Origin: Blepharisma stoltei
Lineage: Eukaryota; Ciliophora; Heterotrichea; Heterotrichida; Blepharismidae
DNA length: 64,000 bases
Direction of reading: 5' to 3'
Assembly (NCBI GenBank): GCA_914767885.1
Contig: CAJZBQ010000045.1
Coordinates: 523,001 to 587,000 of the forward strand
Below the pieces are notes generated by a model that saw nothing but the letters and a program-made list of their open reading frames with translations, was not told the origin of the DNA and did no database searches. The position numbers and the translations under genes are program-made. Below, piece by piece: positions 10,492 to 20,854 of this stretch (the stretch's first letter is position 1; every line of letters starts with the position of its first letter).

Positions 10492-10667
10492 TATAGGAGT
10501 TTTCCCTATATGGCCCGATAAGGGCCGCGGGTTCTCCGAGGAATCCCTCTGCTGGTTGAACCAACCAGTGAATTGGTCAAACCAACGCACTGAGTTGGTT
10601 TGACCAACAGAGGGATTCCTCAGAGAACCCACAGCCCTTATCGGGCCATATAGGGAAAACTCCTATA
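10492..10667. mobile_element. Near-perfect 176-bp palindromic MITE, TATAGG ends
   Basis: Ends TATAGGAGTTTTCCCTATAT and its complement. The arms continue with GGCCCGATAAGGGC, then the TCTCYGAGGAATCCCTCTG block, and meet at a centre of repeated TTGGT/ACCAA motifs. Placed immediately 5' of the HMG-box gene. TA-flanked, so a good IES candidate. Confidence 0.85.
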
Positions 10668-11116
10668 AAAATGAAGTGTGGGGGGATGATAAATTCAAAG
10701 ATTATGATCAAAATAAGGAAATAAATTCAGTTTTATACTTTAGTTAGCTGTATAAGTTATTTTTTTCTATAAAATTTTAGATAGTAATATTATGCTGTTA
10801 TTATGTCACAACTGCAATCTTTATTCCTCAATAATTCCTTCTATTAATTTATTTTCTGTTCTTATTTTTCATATTTATCTAATCAAATCTAAATTAATTT
10901 AAATTCTCATTGTAAAACCGCTAGGTTTAAAAACTTTAATGTAATTACCTCTTTAATCAATTTCTTTCCTTAAACTTATTCCATACCAAATAAATGTACT
11001 AGCAAAAATTTATGAATAATATAAATAAGAATTTACCCTGGCAATGCAAAAAATGTATTTATATAATCTAAAATATATATTATATAATTCAACTTATATT
11101 TGTAATTAATAGTAAA
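10668..11116. other. Divergent spacer between HMG-box gene and kinase
   Basis: AT-rich with no gene or repeat. It presumably carries both promoters, but I cannot point to a specific element. Confidence 0.5.
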
Positions 11117-12583
11117 ATGCAGTCTACTAATTCAAAAACCAAAGTTTCCACCTTAAATCGTAAATATTCAGATAAGTGCAACAAAGCCCTTCACCGTGAA
11201 ATTTCAAGCCCTCTAAACCTCTCCATTCCAAAATCCTCATCAAAGCGTCCTTCTACTGCTTCAGAAAGTCCTGCAACTGCAAATGTAATTGACCTCATCC
11301 GCAAACTAAATTCTCAGCCTGCATCCTCTGAAAGTGACCTAAAAACCATGACATCCGGAGAATACCGGCAATTTCTTTACACCCAGTCCAAAAATATTAT
11401 TAATTCATCCAAAAATTCCACATCTCAGGTCCCAATTAGAAGAGCAAGCTTAGCAAGGACAACACCTCCTACAACCCTTATGAAGCATGAAGAAAGAAAC
11501 ATAACAAGGCATAATACCCTACTTCCCAGTGGAAAGCCACCATCAGGACGAAAACCTCTAAAAGAAGAGCATAAAGTAGAACTACCAGCAAAATCCCCTT
11601 TAGGCATAAAAAATATTTCTGCAATTTTACATGGAAAAGAAAGCAATTTGTCGCCTGAAAAGGAAAAACATAAAGGGAAAATCGAGGATTATAAAGTTGA
11701 TAAACAAATTGGGCAAGGCGCTTATGCAATTGTAAGACATGCTACTCATATCGCGACAAGTAAAAAAGTTGCTTTTAAGACTTATGAGAAAATCAAACTA
11801 TTAGATCCCAATAGAAAGAAAAACGTAATGAGAGAAATCGACATATTAGGGATGCTGGATCATAAAAACATCGTAAAATTGTATGAAACCATTGACACTG
11901 CAAGACAGCTACATATTGTTATGGAATATATATCTGGCTGCTCACTGCATGGGTATCTTAAGAGAAAACCTAATAGAAGGATTGAAGAAAATGACGCAAA
12001 AAGAATAGTAAAACAAATTTTATGTGCAATGGAATACTGCCATGCGAAAAATGTTACACATAGAGATTTAAAGCTGGAAAATTTGCTTTTGGATGAAAAA
12101 AATGATGTTAAAATTATTGATTTTGGCTTTGCAACTTGCTTTTCAAGTGAAAAGAAAGTCAAAATTTTCTGCGGAACTCCTAGCTATATGGCGCCAGAAA
12201 TAGTTGCTAGGAAAGAGTATGCTGGGCCTCCTGTTGATGTGTGGGCTATCGGCGTCTTGATTTTTGTGCTCTTGTGTGGGCATTACCCGTTTAAAGGAAA
12301 TGGAGACAAAGAACTTTATAGGAAAATCCAACAAGGCTATTTTATGATTCCCCAACATGTGTCATTATCTGCTAAAAGCTTGATTTCCCGAATTCTTAAA
12401 GTTGACCCCACAAAAAGGCCAAAAGTCAGCGAAATTTTGCAAGATCCTTGATTTTCCTCACCTTCAAATTTCACAGTCTCAACTGAAGATTCTCTACTTG
12501 CCACAACCAACAACCACGCCTGTTCCATTAACGGTGATACTTTAGACTTTGATGTAACCTGCAGCATTGTAATTTCTATTTAG
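11117..12583 (+). CDS. CAMK-group Ser/Thr kinase (MARK/SNF1-like), 488 aa
   Basis: The N-terminal ~190 residues are Ser/Thr/Lys-rich and disordered. The kinase domain runs about 192-445: glycine loop GQGAYAIVRHA, catalytic Lys in VAFKTYEK, CHAKNVTHRDLKLENLLL, DFG in KIIDFGFATCF, GTPSYMAPEI, and the subdomain IX/X region VDVWAIGVLIFVLLCGHYPF. HRDLKLEN and the IDFGFA motif favour the MARK/KIN1/SNF1 branch. In-frame TGA at 12452 must be Trp (ILQDPWFSS, the usual HPW position), which extends the protein to TAG at 12581. No IES interrupts it. Substrates unknown. Confidence 0.9.
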
Positions 12584-12757
12584 AAAAAGCTTGAATACTC
12601 CCAATCGCCTTCCCATACCCTTCCACACAAAGAAATTCACAAATTTCTGGTCAGTTTCCCTCAGTCTCATAACTAATCCTCTTATCTGTACATATGTAAA
12701 TTCCTAATTTCCTTTTGACATAAAATTCATTATAAACCTCTGTCCATATTTTAAAGG

Positions 12758-13210
12758 ATGGTCATCAACACAGAGACATGCTCGTTCAGCGAAATGAAAG
12801 TTTGGCCAGGACGTGGAAGCCGCTTCGTAACAAAGGACGGAAAGATCCATATGTTCATTGGCTCCAAAGTGAGGTGCCTTTTCCATCAAAGAGTCAAGCC
12901 AGTCAAGCTCACATGGACACAGACCTGGAGACGTGAAAATAAGAAAGGAAGAGTCGAAACTATCAAGAAGCGCAGAGTCCGTAAGGTTGGAAAGATCCAA
13001 AAAGCTTACGTCGGAGCCACTTTAGATGATATTAAGAGGACCAGGGAAGAAAAACCAGAATTAAGACAGGCGAAAAGAGAACAGGCTATTAGAGAAATTA
13101 AAGAAAGACAAAAGAAACAGCAAGCACAGCACCAGAAGTTCGAAAAACAGCCTAAGCAAGCTGCACCTAAGGTGATCAAGACAAAGGGTAAAAGAAAGGG
13201 ACCTTCATAA
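12758..13210 (+). CDS. RPL24: 60S ribosomal protein eL24
   Basis: Large-subunit ribosomal protein at the subunit interface. N-terminal domain CSFSEMKVWPGRGSRFV then GKIHMFIGSKV and LTWTQTWRRENKKGR are diagnostic, followed by the KKRRVRKVGKIQKAYVG block. The C-terminal half is the usual basic helix (REEKPELRQAKREQAIREIK) ending KGKRKGPS. 150 aa is normal for eukaryotes. Start at 12758 gives a canonical N-terminus. Uninterrupted, as expected of a highly expressed gene. Confidence 0.96.
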   Translation: MVINTETCSFSEMKVWPGRGSRFVTKDGKIHMFIGSKVRCLFHQRVKPVKLTWTQTWRRENKKGRVETIKKRRVRKVGKIQKAYVGATLDDIKRTREEKPELRQAKREQAIREIKERQKKQQAQHQKFEKQPKQAAPKVIKTKGKRKGPS

Positions 13211-13918
13211 GTAACTTATTTTCACCTTAAAATGAATAAATTAATAAGAAAGGATTAGAGGGGAAGGTAAAGAATAAGTAAACTGGTAAAAACAAAAATA
13301 TTCAATAATTTTATATATGAGGTAGAAATCCATGGGAAATTAAAGTTTGACATTTAAGGAAATATCCCAACAATTAATATTAAAATCCTGAAAAAATCAA
13401 AGTTCAAATAGTTTGGCTCTTGAAAACATTGAAATTTATTCTAAAATTAATCATATTTATAGTGACTGTTTTTAATAGATTTTTAAAAGGAATTAGTATC
13501 ATAAGCCTAATATATTTAGTTTATTTAAGTTTTATAAATATTACCCATTTGGACCATTTTTGCATACTATAATTTTTGAAAAGAAGAAATGTCTAAATTT
13601 AGCCTTTTGATAATTGAAGCTTTAAGAATTTTATTAGATAAATAAAACATATATGTGATACGTCTATTTATTTTTCATATAATATCCTAATTTTGGGACT
13701 GCAATTATTTAAATTAATTGCAAGAAAAAATACCTTTTAGCATACATTTTACACAGAATTCAATTTAAATTTTGACTTATTAAAAAATACTGATTATTTA
13801 ATAATCATCACCTCTGCTAGCTCACCTCTTGTGCTATTGGGTAAGTTACTAGCTAGCAAAGGGAGGTTAGTTCGTTAAAAAAAATAGTTAAATTATATAA
13901 AAATTATTTTTTAATAAA
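13211..13918. other. Convergent spacer
   Basis: About 700 bp AT-rich between two convergent genes. A short imperfect hairpin (CCTCTGCTAGCT ... AGCTAGCAAAGGGAGG, 13811-13868) ends in TA-rich sequence and may be a small element. No gene. Confidence 0.5.
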
Positions 13919-15856
13919 TCAAATTTGGGCAGGGGCTAACTTTCCAAAAGAAAGAATTTTTCTAATAGCTTTATTCGCAAACAAGGTGAGAGTAAGAACC
14001 TCTTTACAAGTAGGTCTGATTATAAAAGTATGCTCCATTTGAGATACATAACTTCCATGAATATCACAAAGTGGAGGATATGGGTTGACGATCCCAGCAT
14101 TAATAAGATTTTTTAATGGCAAAATATGTTTTGTTTCTCCATCACGCTGCAACTGACGTCTACTCCATGGTAAAGTCCCATATTTCTTTTCAATATGTCT
14201 TAGCAATGCTCTAGCTTTATTATCTCGAAGTGGCACAGGCTTCCCAAACATATCAAAATCAATAGCATGGTGAGAGTTTTCTAAATCATCATGAACCAAG
14301 CCTTTCCCAGTGCTTCCAAACGTCTCAATTGCATATAGCTCTCCTTCTTCCATTTTGGTTTGGTCATTACTTTTTACTATTCTGATACTTTTTTTCCCAT
14401 GAATGTGATATGGCTCAATGCTATGCCCATTAAGATTCCTAATTGCTTTAATGGGATATGTTTTTCCATCAAGCTCAATCTCATAGCTTTCTAACGCTTC
14501 TTGTATAGCTTCCCCAATTTCTCCAAATCTTGCATCAACAGCTGCATGCTTGACACCTTCATTTGTGGCATCTTGAGTAGCATGCACTAAATTGTCGAAT
14601 TTTGGGTTAAAAGCTACAGTAAAAGCAGAGTCGATAATCCTTCCGCTTACATGGCACCCAATATCAATTTTGCAGACATCGTCATAGCCTAAGATAGCAT
14701 GATCTCCAGGATTTGGAGTCCAATGAGCAGCTATATGATTTAAGTTGGCTCCAGTGGGAAATCCAACCCCAGCTATAGTTCCATCCCCTTCCAATAGAAT
14801 TCTTGAATAATTTTCTAGCTCTTCACAAAAATCATGAAGATCAATTCCAGGTTTTAGGACACTTTGAGCCCATCTTCTTACCTGCCTATGGGCTTCTGCA
14901 GCTTTTCTTAGGTTTTCATAGTCATAAGAGTGTAGCCTCTCTAATTCGCGCTTTTCTTCACTTGTGGTGCGATAAGCATTATCACCTGAATATTCAGAAA
15001 TTTCTCCAATAGGATATGTATTGTTAGGAAATTGTTGACTGATGGGAATAGAAGGTGGGTTAGTCTGGAGATAATTTGGATTGTCTGACCAATTTTTAAG
15101 AAGGCGAATGTGAGAATTGTCTTGAAAACGATTTACTGTGATAATAGCTGGTGCTGAAGGTTCTTTTGCAGGCTTTTTTCTGTTTCGTTTCTTCTTCTTT
15201 TTAGCTGGCTCTTTTGTTTCCTCAATATTTTGAATATTTGATTCTTCTGAGGATAAAGGTGAAGGTAGACTAGTTTCAAGATTTGGAGAAATATTAAGAG
15301 AGACTTGCTCAGAAGAAGCTTCATAATCAAATATGGCGTTTCTGTCCAGGGCATGGCCTCCTGGCAATGGAGCTTCGAGTACATATTTAATTATATCCGG
15401 CCATGCTTTGCCAACCCAGAAATGGACAGCAATATCAGGTAAGCAAATATGGGAGCGTGCGAGGTCTAATCCAAATCTCTTTTCAGGATTGGACTATACC
15501 TTATTGATAAGGGAAGCCTAGTAGCGTCTTTGATCCTTCGGGGAACTCCCCAGCGTAAAACCAAGAGTTACGCTTTTGTTCTGAGCTGAAATTTTTCTGG
15601 AAGTCGGCCATATTCCATTTTTTGGAATTTCTGTGAGACAACCCATATAATGCCGAAGAGTGGAAGAACAGCTGTCGAATCCCGAACTCCTGAAGGGCTT
15701 GAAGAGCAGGGACGGAAGTCCGTGTAGTTAATGCAATATTGAACGTTAAACTTAGGAATTAAACCCTTAAATTAATAAAAGTGTGTTTTCAGTTGAAGCT
15801 TCAATTTTAGTTTCTTCTGAAATTGCGGCAGGATTACCTTGGTTCTCACTTTCCAT
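13919..15856 (-). CDS. MAP2: Methionine aminopeptidase 2
   Basis: Removes the initiator Met from nascent proteins. Type II signatures are the long Lys-rich N-terminal extension (AKKKKKRNRKKPAKE) and the pita-bread catalytic domain with the family's metal and substrate residues in GFPTGANLNHIAAH, KIDIGCHVSGRIIDSA, GHSIEPYHIHG, GELYAIETFGSTG and VSQMEHTFI. The domain runs to the stop at 13919. The N-terminus is interrupted: MESENQGNPAAISEETK starts at 15856, and GAAGCTTCA at 15315 and 15795 brackets a 471-bp insertion. Joining gives TKIEASSEQVSLN in frame (about 485 aa). A start at 15367 within the insertion would also be open, so the extreme N-terminus is less certain than the identity. Confidence 0.93.
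15324..15794. mobile_element. SINE-like insertion (471 bp) in the MetAP2 N-terminus
   Basis: Bounded by the 9-bp repeat GAAGCTTCA, which is itself nearly palindromic, so the duplication is weaker evidence than elsewhere. The body is less AT-rich than the gene and contains the inverted ATTCCATTTTTTGGAAT motif also seen at 41565-41585. It has a B-box-like GTCGAATCC at about 15688. Confidence 0.55.
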
Positions 15857-16201
15857 TTTGTTAGCCAGAACGTTTAGATACCAATGGTATATCACAGTGA
15901 TTTTATAAATAAAATTATTATTAAAATTATAGCATTATGGTATAGATCCAAATATTTTCAAATATAAATGAAATATTAAAAATCAGTACAAAAAGCTATA
16001 TCATTTTTGTCTGATTTTTAATTAAATTTTTTTCGAAAATATTCGTAAACTATTCCAAGAGATTTAGGAATTTAAAAATATAAAAAAACTTACTAGAAGC
16101 ATCATTCAGTTTAATTATCAGATTTATTCCTTTCCTAATGATGTCTATCCTTGCAAGAACATTGCCAAAACTTATAAAAAAATATTTATTATGTTAGTCT
16201 A
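15857..16201. other. Intergenic spacer
   Basis: AT-rich, no gene or repeat seen. Confidence 0.5.
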
Positions 16202-16552
16202 TTAGTAATTCAGAAAACTATATATTTTAATTGGAATAAATTTTTTCAAAGTCCCTAAATTTATTTTTTCTTCAAGTTCATGTATTCCACCGATATAATG
16301 CCCTTCTAAAAAGACATAAGGGAAGTCTTCTTTATTTGTATAATTTTTCAGCTCTTCTTTTAATTTACTTGTCCTCTTATTAACTTCTATTACCTTAAAA
16401 TTTACACCTTCAGAATATAATTTCATTTTGGCACCTAGAGAAGTTGAGCATCCTGTTTTACTGAAAATCACGACGCTATTGTTTGATATTTCTTTTGCAA
16501 TCGAAAAGTCACTGACTGTGCTCTCAGGTGCTGCACAGCAATATGCACCCAT
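16202..16552 (-). CDS. Glutaredoxin-like protein with CSTS active site
   Basis: 116 aa, one thioredoxin-fold domain: VVIFSKTGCSTSLGAK corresponds to the glutaredoxin beta1/active-site helix, and FPYVFLEGHYIGGIHEL to the cis-Pro/GG glutathione-binding region. The usual CPYC is CSTS, leaving only the N-terminal catalytic Cys, so a monothiol-type reaction is more likely. The N-terminus MGAYCC has a Gly2 and adjacent Cys pair suitable for myristoylation plus palmitoylation, which suggests membrane attachment. Both points are inferences from sequence. Confidence 0.82.
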   Translation of the reverse strand: MGAYCCAAPESTVSDFSIAKEISNNSVVIFSKTGCSTSLGAKMKLYSEGVNFKVIEVNKRTSKLKEELKNYTNKEDFPYVFLEGHYIGGIHELEEKINLGTLKKFIPIKIYSFLNY

Positions 16553-16659
16553 TTTACAAATTTATTATTTATTGTCTTCATGCCTTATTCAATAATAAAT
16601 TATTTTAAATAACCAAATTTATTTAAAAATTAATTTTAATCGATTTTTAAATATTATGG

Positions 16660-16835
16660 TATCGTTATTTGCAGATTTTTGAACTTTACCACCTAAGTGT
16701 GGGAATTTTTCCGCGTGTGAAAAGAGGATTCCACATGTGAAATCAAAAAGGGCTCCACACGTGAAATCACCTTTTCACACGCGGAAAAAATTCCACACTT
16801 AGGTGGTAAAGTTCAAAAATCTGCAAATAACGATA
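16660..16835. mobile_element. Near-perfect 176-bp palindromic MITE (TATCG ends)
   Basis: Arms of about 75 bp (TATCGTTATTTGCAGATTTT, then ...GAACTTTACCACC, then the TTTTTCCGCGTGTGAAAAG block) are almost exactly complementary and meet around TCCACAYGTGAAATC repeats. Flanked by TA, in the spacer upstream of the DOMON gene. Same length as the element at 10492-10667 but a different sequence. Confidence 0.88.
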
Positions 16836-16878
16836 CTAAAAAATAATTTTAATGCAAAATAATAAAAATATAATAAAT

Positions 16879-18483
16879 ATGTTTAATTATAAAAACATCT
16901 ATTTATTGTTTTCAAGCATTATTTTTTCTACTTATGGATTTGCATTATTTGATGAAATTGAGCTAACATGAACATTTCCAACTGATGAGCAAATTTCATT
17001 TAAACTTTCAGTTCCTTTAAGCATTTTAGAAGAGGATGAATATAATTGAGCATTTATCGGTTTTAAACCAACAGTTTTAAACCCTATGGCCAATGGAACT
17101 GATATTGTGCTGGTGAATTTCACTGCTAATACAATTGAAGATCGAATAAGTGAGATGCACTTTCCTTTATTAGATAAAGATCTTGGTGGGGCAGATGACT
17201 TAATTCTAAAGTCAATAGAAATAGATGGAGATAGCAAAAGCTACCTGTGGAGTCGAGGATTTACATCCTTAGATTTAAGAGATGTTAATTTTATTGCTGG
17301 AAAACAGTATAATTTAATTTGGGCTTGTGGAGGTTATTACCAAAAATTCGGGTAATTGCTTTTAATAAGAAATTTTTGATAGAGTGATAGTCATTCACTC
17401 TCTCCTTTATATTGGAACAAAATAAAGGTAAAATTTTATTGTTTTTATACTTTAATCTGCTTTTAAATTGGAACATATTTTTTTCAATCTGAGAATTTTT
17501 ATCAATGGAAATAATAATTTTTATAAAGTTAGTTTAATAGAAATAGAATATTATTTAAATAATGTTTAACACTGAAAAATATTTTTAAATTAAATAAACT
17601 AAAATTCAATTGCTTTTTAATTTTTTTTAATATATAAATTTTTTTTAATAAAAAGAATTAGCCCCTTTAAATCGAAAATAAGATTTTTGTTCCAATTTAA
17701 AAGGGAGAGAGTCAGAAACATTTGTTCAAAAATTTTTGATAGTTTAACGCCTCGCTAAGATTTTAAGTTTTTTCCAAACAAATATCAAACTATCAAAAAA
17801 TCTGAATTAATTTTCCCGAGCAACTGCCAAACTATTAAAACATTCCGATCAAATAAATGATATTTAACCAAAATTCGAAACCTAAAATTATTAAATCTGG
17901 AAATACAATTCTATCAATTAATAATGGAAGAAGACTAAGAAGAAAATTACAACAAAAATGATCTGCCCAGATCTTCTTTAAAATCAGACATTGGATATGA
18001 TAGTGATAAAAATCAAAATATAAATAGATTTCTTGCAAAAAATGAAAAATTAAGCTCATCTGGCTATCATAGAAATATCCGCAGACTTCAAGAACAGCAA
18101 CCACTATGAAATGGTACATTTCCTCCACCCCAAAATAATGAAAACAACACTAATCCTTCCTCTCCTTACCATAACGGAAATGGCACATCTCAAAATAATG
18201 GAAATGGCTCATCTCAAAATCAAAATTTCTCCGAGCCATCCAGTCAAAATACTACTGGTAATGATCCTTATCAAAATTTTCCTCAAAATAATACAAGTCA
18301 GAATGGCTCAAATGACCAAATCAAAACAATACTACTTCAACCAATTCATCCTCATCGTCAAACTCAACTAGTGGAAGCCAAAATAATGAAACAGGCAATA
18401 ATAGCACGTGAAAATTGAATCCTCTCTTAGATGATTCAATTTACATTTACATTTCGCTGGTCTATTTATCTCTATTTTTATAG
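16879..18483 (+). CDS. DOMON-domain secreted or GPI-anchored protein, IES-interrupted
   Basis: Signal peptide (MFNYKNIYLLFSSIIFSTYG) then a DOMON fold (about residues 22-155): ELTWTFPTDEQISFKLSV, YNWAFIGFKP, TDIVLVNF, SYLWSRGFTSLDLRD and YNLIWACGG. DOMON domains bind haem or sugars. The domain is followed by a linker rich in Asn/Ser/Gln/Gly/Pro and a hydrophobic C-terminus (SIYIYISLVYLSLFL) typical of a GPI signal or membrane tail. TGA=Trp twice in the DOMON part. The frame breaks at 17341-17868 (insertion, see below), and two single-base shifts of opposite sign are needed in A-runs near 17940 and 18321. They could be assembly errors or real decay. Confidence 0.65.
17341..17868. mobile_element. 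Insertion of about 528 bp in the DOMON gene, containing a GGAACA-family MITE
   Basis: Imperfect direct repeat ACCAAAAATTCG / ACCAAAATTCG at 17339 and 17867. Inside, CTCTCTCCTTTATATTGGAACAAA (17391 on; 17708 inverted) marks a copy of the GGAACA MITE, surrounded by AAATTTTTGATAG motifs. Removal restores an open frame into KPKIIKSGNTILSINNG. Confidence 0.5.
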
Positions 18484-18552
18484 ACCAAAAATAGTATTAA
18501 CCATTTGATTAGTTATTATTAAAGTCATCTTAAAAACAATTTAAAAGATTTA

Positions 18553-19036
18553 TTAGTATCATTTATTAGGGCTCAATAGAAGCATTTTAGCTAAAATAGC
18601 ATTGGCTCGCTTCTTCATCTGTTTATCGATCATCTTTCTAAGAATCGTTTTTGCCTTATAGCTAATATAAAATGGTCCTCTCAGAGTGCACGTGAAAAAT
18701 TATTCAAGAGAAGGAGATCTGGCTTTTTAATATAAATTTTCTTCGTTCTGTATGTGATAAATTAAAAATGGTCCTACCAATTTATCTTTCATTCCATATC
18801 AATGATCTCTATTATTACAATGCTAGATTTGATAATAAAATTTCATTTAAGATCGGAGAAGCAATCATCCCAGCGTACACGTGATTTTGCTACAAAATTT
18901 ATTGTTGATTTAATCAAATGATTTAAGTAGCAGTGTGGTATATAGAGCCACAGCATTTCAATTTTTAAAATTATTCGATAATTGAATGCTTTTTTTAAAC
19001 GACCTTGAAATTCTTTGTAAGGATTAATCTGCATTA
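18553..19036 (-). CDS. Probable split gene with basic C-terminus, exact structure unresolved
   Basis: The 3' part reads GPFYISYKAKTILRKMIDKQ and continues to LLLSPNKWY with TGA as Trp, stop at 18553. Upstream, NNRDHWYGMKDKLVGPF is in the same frame once one copy of the 11-bp repeat AAAATGGTCCT (18669 and 18765) and the DNA between is removed. Further upstream the frame is broken again near 18820, and the frame starting MQINPYKEFQGRLKKAF at 19036 cannot be joined with certainty. Family unknown. The C-terminal ~55 residues are the convincing part. Confidence 0.4.
18680..18775. other. 96-bp IES candidate with 11-bp direct repeat
   Basis: AAAATGGTCCT at 18669-18679 and 18765-18775. Removing one unit fuses KDKLVGPF to YISYKAKT in frame on the minus strand. 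The repeat contains no TA. Confidence 0.5.
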
Positions 19037-19176
19037 TCAATTTGACTCAGATTATTATCTAAATTGATTAATTACTGCATTAAAATGAATTTAATACTTC
19101 AATTGCTGCTGTTCTCAATAAATTGATCTAATTAAAGCAAAAAATTTGAATAGCAAATATATGCTTATTGATTAAA

Positions 19177-19398
19177 TTAATTATTGCCGGATTTAGATTC
19201 GCAAGTGTATTCTTTTAAAAGGCTGTCGGGATCTGTATCTTCTAGCCCTAAAGCTTCTGCTCATTCGGAGAGAATGTTAGTATTCTCGACTGATGCATCA
19301 GTTGCTAAAGTTGAGCAATTAATTAGTTCTAAGTCTATGCTCTGTATTCTATTTCACGTATCAGCAGTGTCGAGTATTGATTTATTGTCGTTCTGCAT
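19177..19398 (-). CDS. Small protein, 73 aa, visible only with TGA=Trp
   Basis: MQNDNKSILDTADTWNRIQS ... ENTNILSEWAEALGLEDT ... CESKSGNN, TAA at 19177. Two in-frame TGA codons become Trp, which hides the gene under the standard code. Amphipathic and acidic, with codon use like the neighbours. I do not recognise the family. Uninterrupted. Confidence 0.55.
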
Positions 19399-19928
19399 GT
19401 CCAAAAATCTAACTTATGGAATTAATTTTTATTAAACAGCAATGTCTTCAGTAATAAGAGTCAAGCAAGAAATGTATAAATAAATATTACGCCAAAGCAA
19501 TATATAGTTGAACCAAAATTTTTATTTTCCTATGTCTAATTATTACTTCTAAATATTAGAAAATAAGTTCTTCTATAGCTATATTTGAATATTGATTAGT
19601 ATGGGTAACTAGCTGTACTTGAAAGCTAGTATTGGGTTCAATCTCAAGTTGGCGAGAAAACGAAATTAGCAAATCTTATAGCTCACGCCAATTAATAATC
19701 AGGTATATCGTGCCCTCAGCTTGCATCTTCCCTGCTGCTTAATCACTTTCATCTGGTGAGCTAATCCCAAGATACACAACAGATATAGGATGAATCTCTG
19801 TCAACTTTAATACGGCGCTCTCTGAAGGCGACGAATCATACCTGTAAGTTGCACAGCAGAAAGCTTAATGATTGCTAAAACATGCCTAGCTATACAGCTA
19901 TACTAAATTTAAGGTAATAAAATTTCTG
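19399..19928. other. Intergenic region with a less AT-rich tract
   Basis: From about 19600 to 19910 the composition resembles the SINE-like insertions (GGGTAACTAGCTGTACTTG ... CTAGCTATACAGCTATAC), but I could not find its duplication. No gene. Confidence 0.35.
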
Positions 19929-19944
19929 TCAAATTGTAAGTTAA

Positions 19945-20422
19945 GAATTAAGATTAGCCGTTCGCACTTGCAGGGCCAGGGATTTGCACCCCTACACGCT
20001 CATCGCCTATGGTGAGGCCTCGGCGGACACCCTCCTCATTGCCTCAAACGAGGGATTCGCACATACGTGGGTTGTCTTTCCGAAAATCCATAAAAAAATG
20101 GATTTTCTGGTCGACTGTCGGTAGAAGGTAGAACTCGAAAGCCTGGGATGTAACGCCCAGTTTCACGCTAGGGAGTTGCCCGATTGGTCCAGAGGACTCT
20201 GCTGGGCTTCCCCTTTCCAACTTCCGTGCTCATCTTCCCCACGAGGGAAAAACCACCTCTGAATTTAGACTTGGGCTAGGCTCTGAACACAACCAGAATT
20301 GCTTACCTAGTATTGCTGTCCATTTCTGAAGTAGCAAAACCTTACCGGATATAAATAAAATATAAGTCGAGTATGCATGGCCGGGAGGCCATGCCCAGAC
20401 GAAGACGCCATATTTTATTTAT
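19945..20422. mobile_element. Dispersed SINE-like element (478 bp) with 16-bp target duplication
   Basis: TCAAATTGTAAGTTAA at 19929-19944 and 20423-20438, exact. The body from about 20080 is clearly related to 41560-41905: shared CCCAGTTTCACGCTAGG, AGACTCTGCTGGGCTT, AATTGCTTACCT and the terminal hairpin GGCCxxxxGGCC followed by CAGACGAAGAC. Start next to the left duplication reads GAATTAAGATTAG, a short TTAATC-type repeat end. Confidence 0.8.
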
Positions 20423-20438
20423 TCAAATTGTAAGTTAA

Positions 20439-20854
20439 ACGCGAATTTATTTCTTTAGAAAACTTTATTTTTGTTGTATTAAAATAAAGTTTCAAGCATT
20501 TAATAAAGACTTTTGCGCTTAATGTAATTATTCAATATAATTGATTTAGTTATTATTGAAGCATTCTTGTTATTATAACTAGCCCAAGCTGAATACGATG
20601 TTCTAAACTTCAAGAATTTTAACATTGCATTATAACAGGAATCAAATAATTTTTAAGGTGAAATAAATTTTATTAATCAATAATATTATTATGAAATTCT
20701 TATCAAAATTAATTTTTCTTATTGCTACTACAACGAATAAAAATAAACTTATAATTTAATTTAATAGCAAGTAAGTATTTATTCAATTATCATCATAAAT
20801 ATAACCTTTTGCAGTTATAAAATCCCAATTTTCAGCCATAAAATAATATATTAT
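20439..20854. other. Intergenic spacer
   Basis: AT-rich; no gene or repeat. Confidence 0.5.

Noticed and set aside
12704-13000. Minus-strand open frame opposite eL24
   Set aside because: Shadow of a highly conserved ribosomal protein gene.
15367-15367. MetAP2 start at this ATG
   Set aside because: It lies inside the segment between GAAGCTTCA repeats; the upstream MESENQGNP start gives an acidic N-terminus in frame. The choice remains uncertain.
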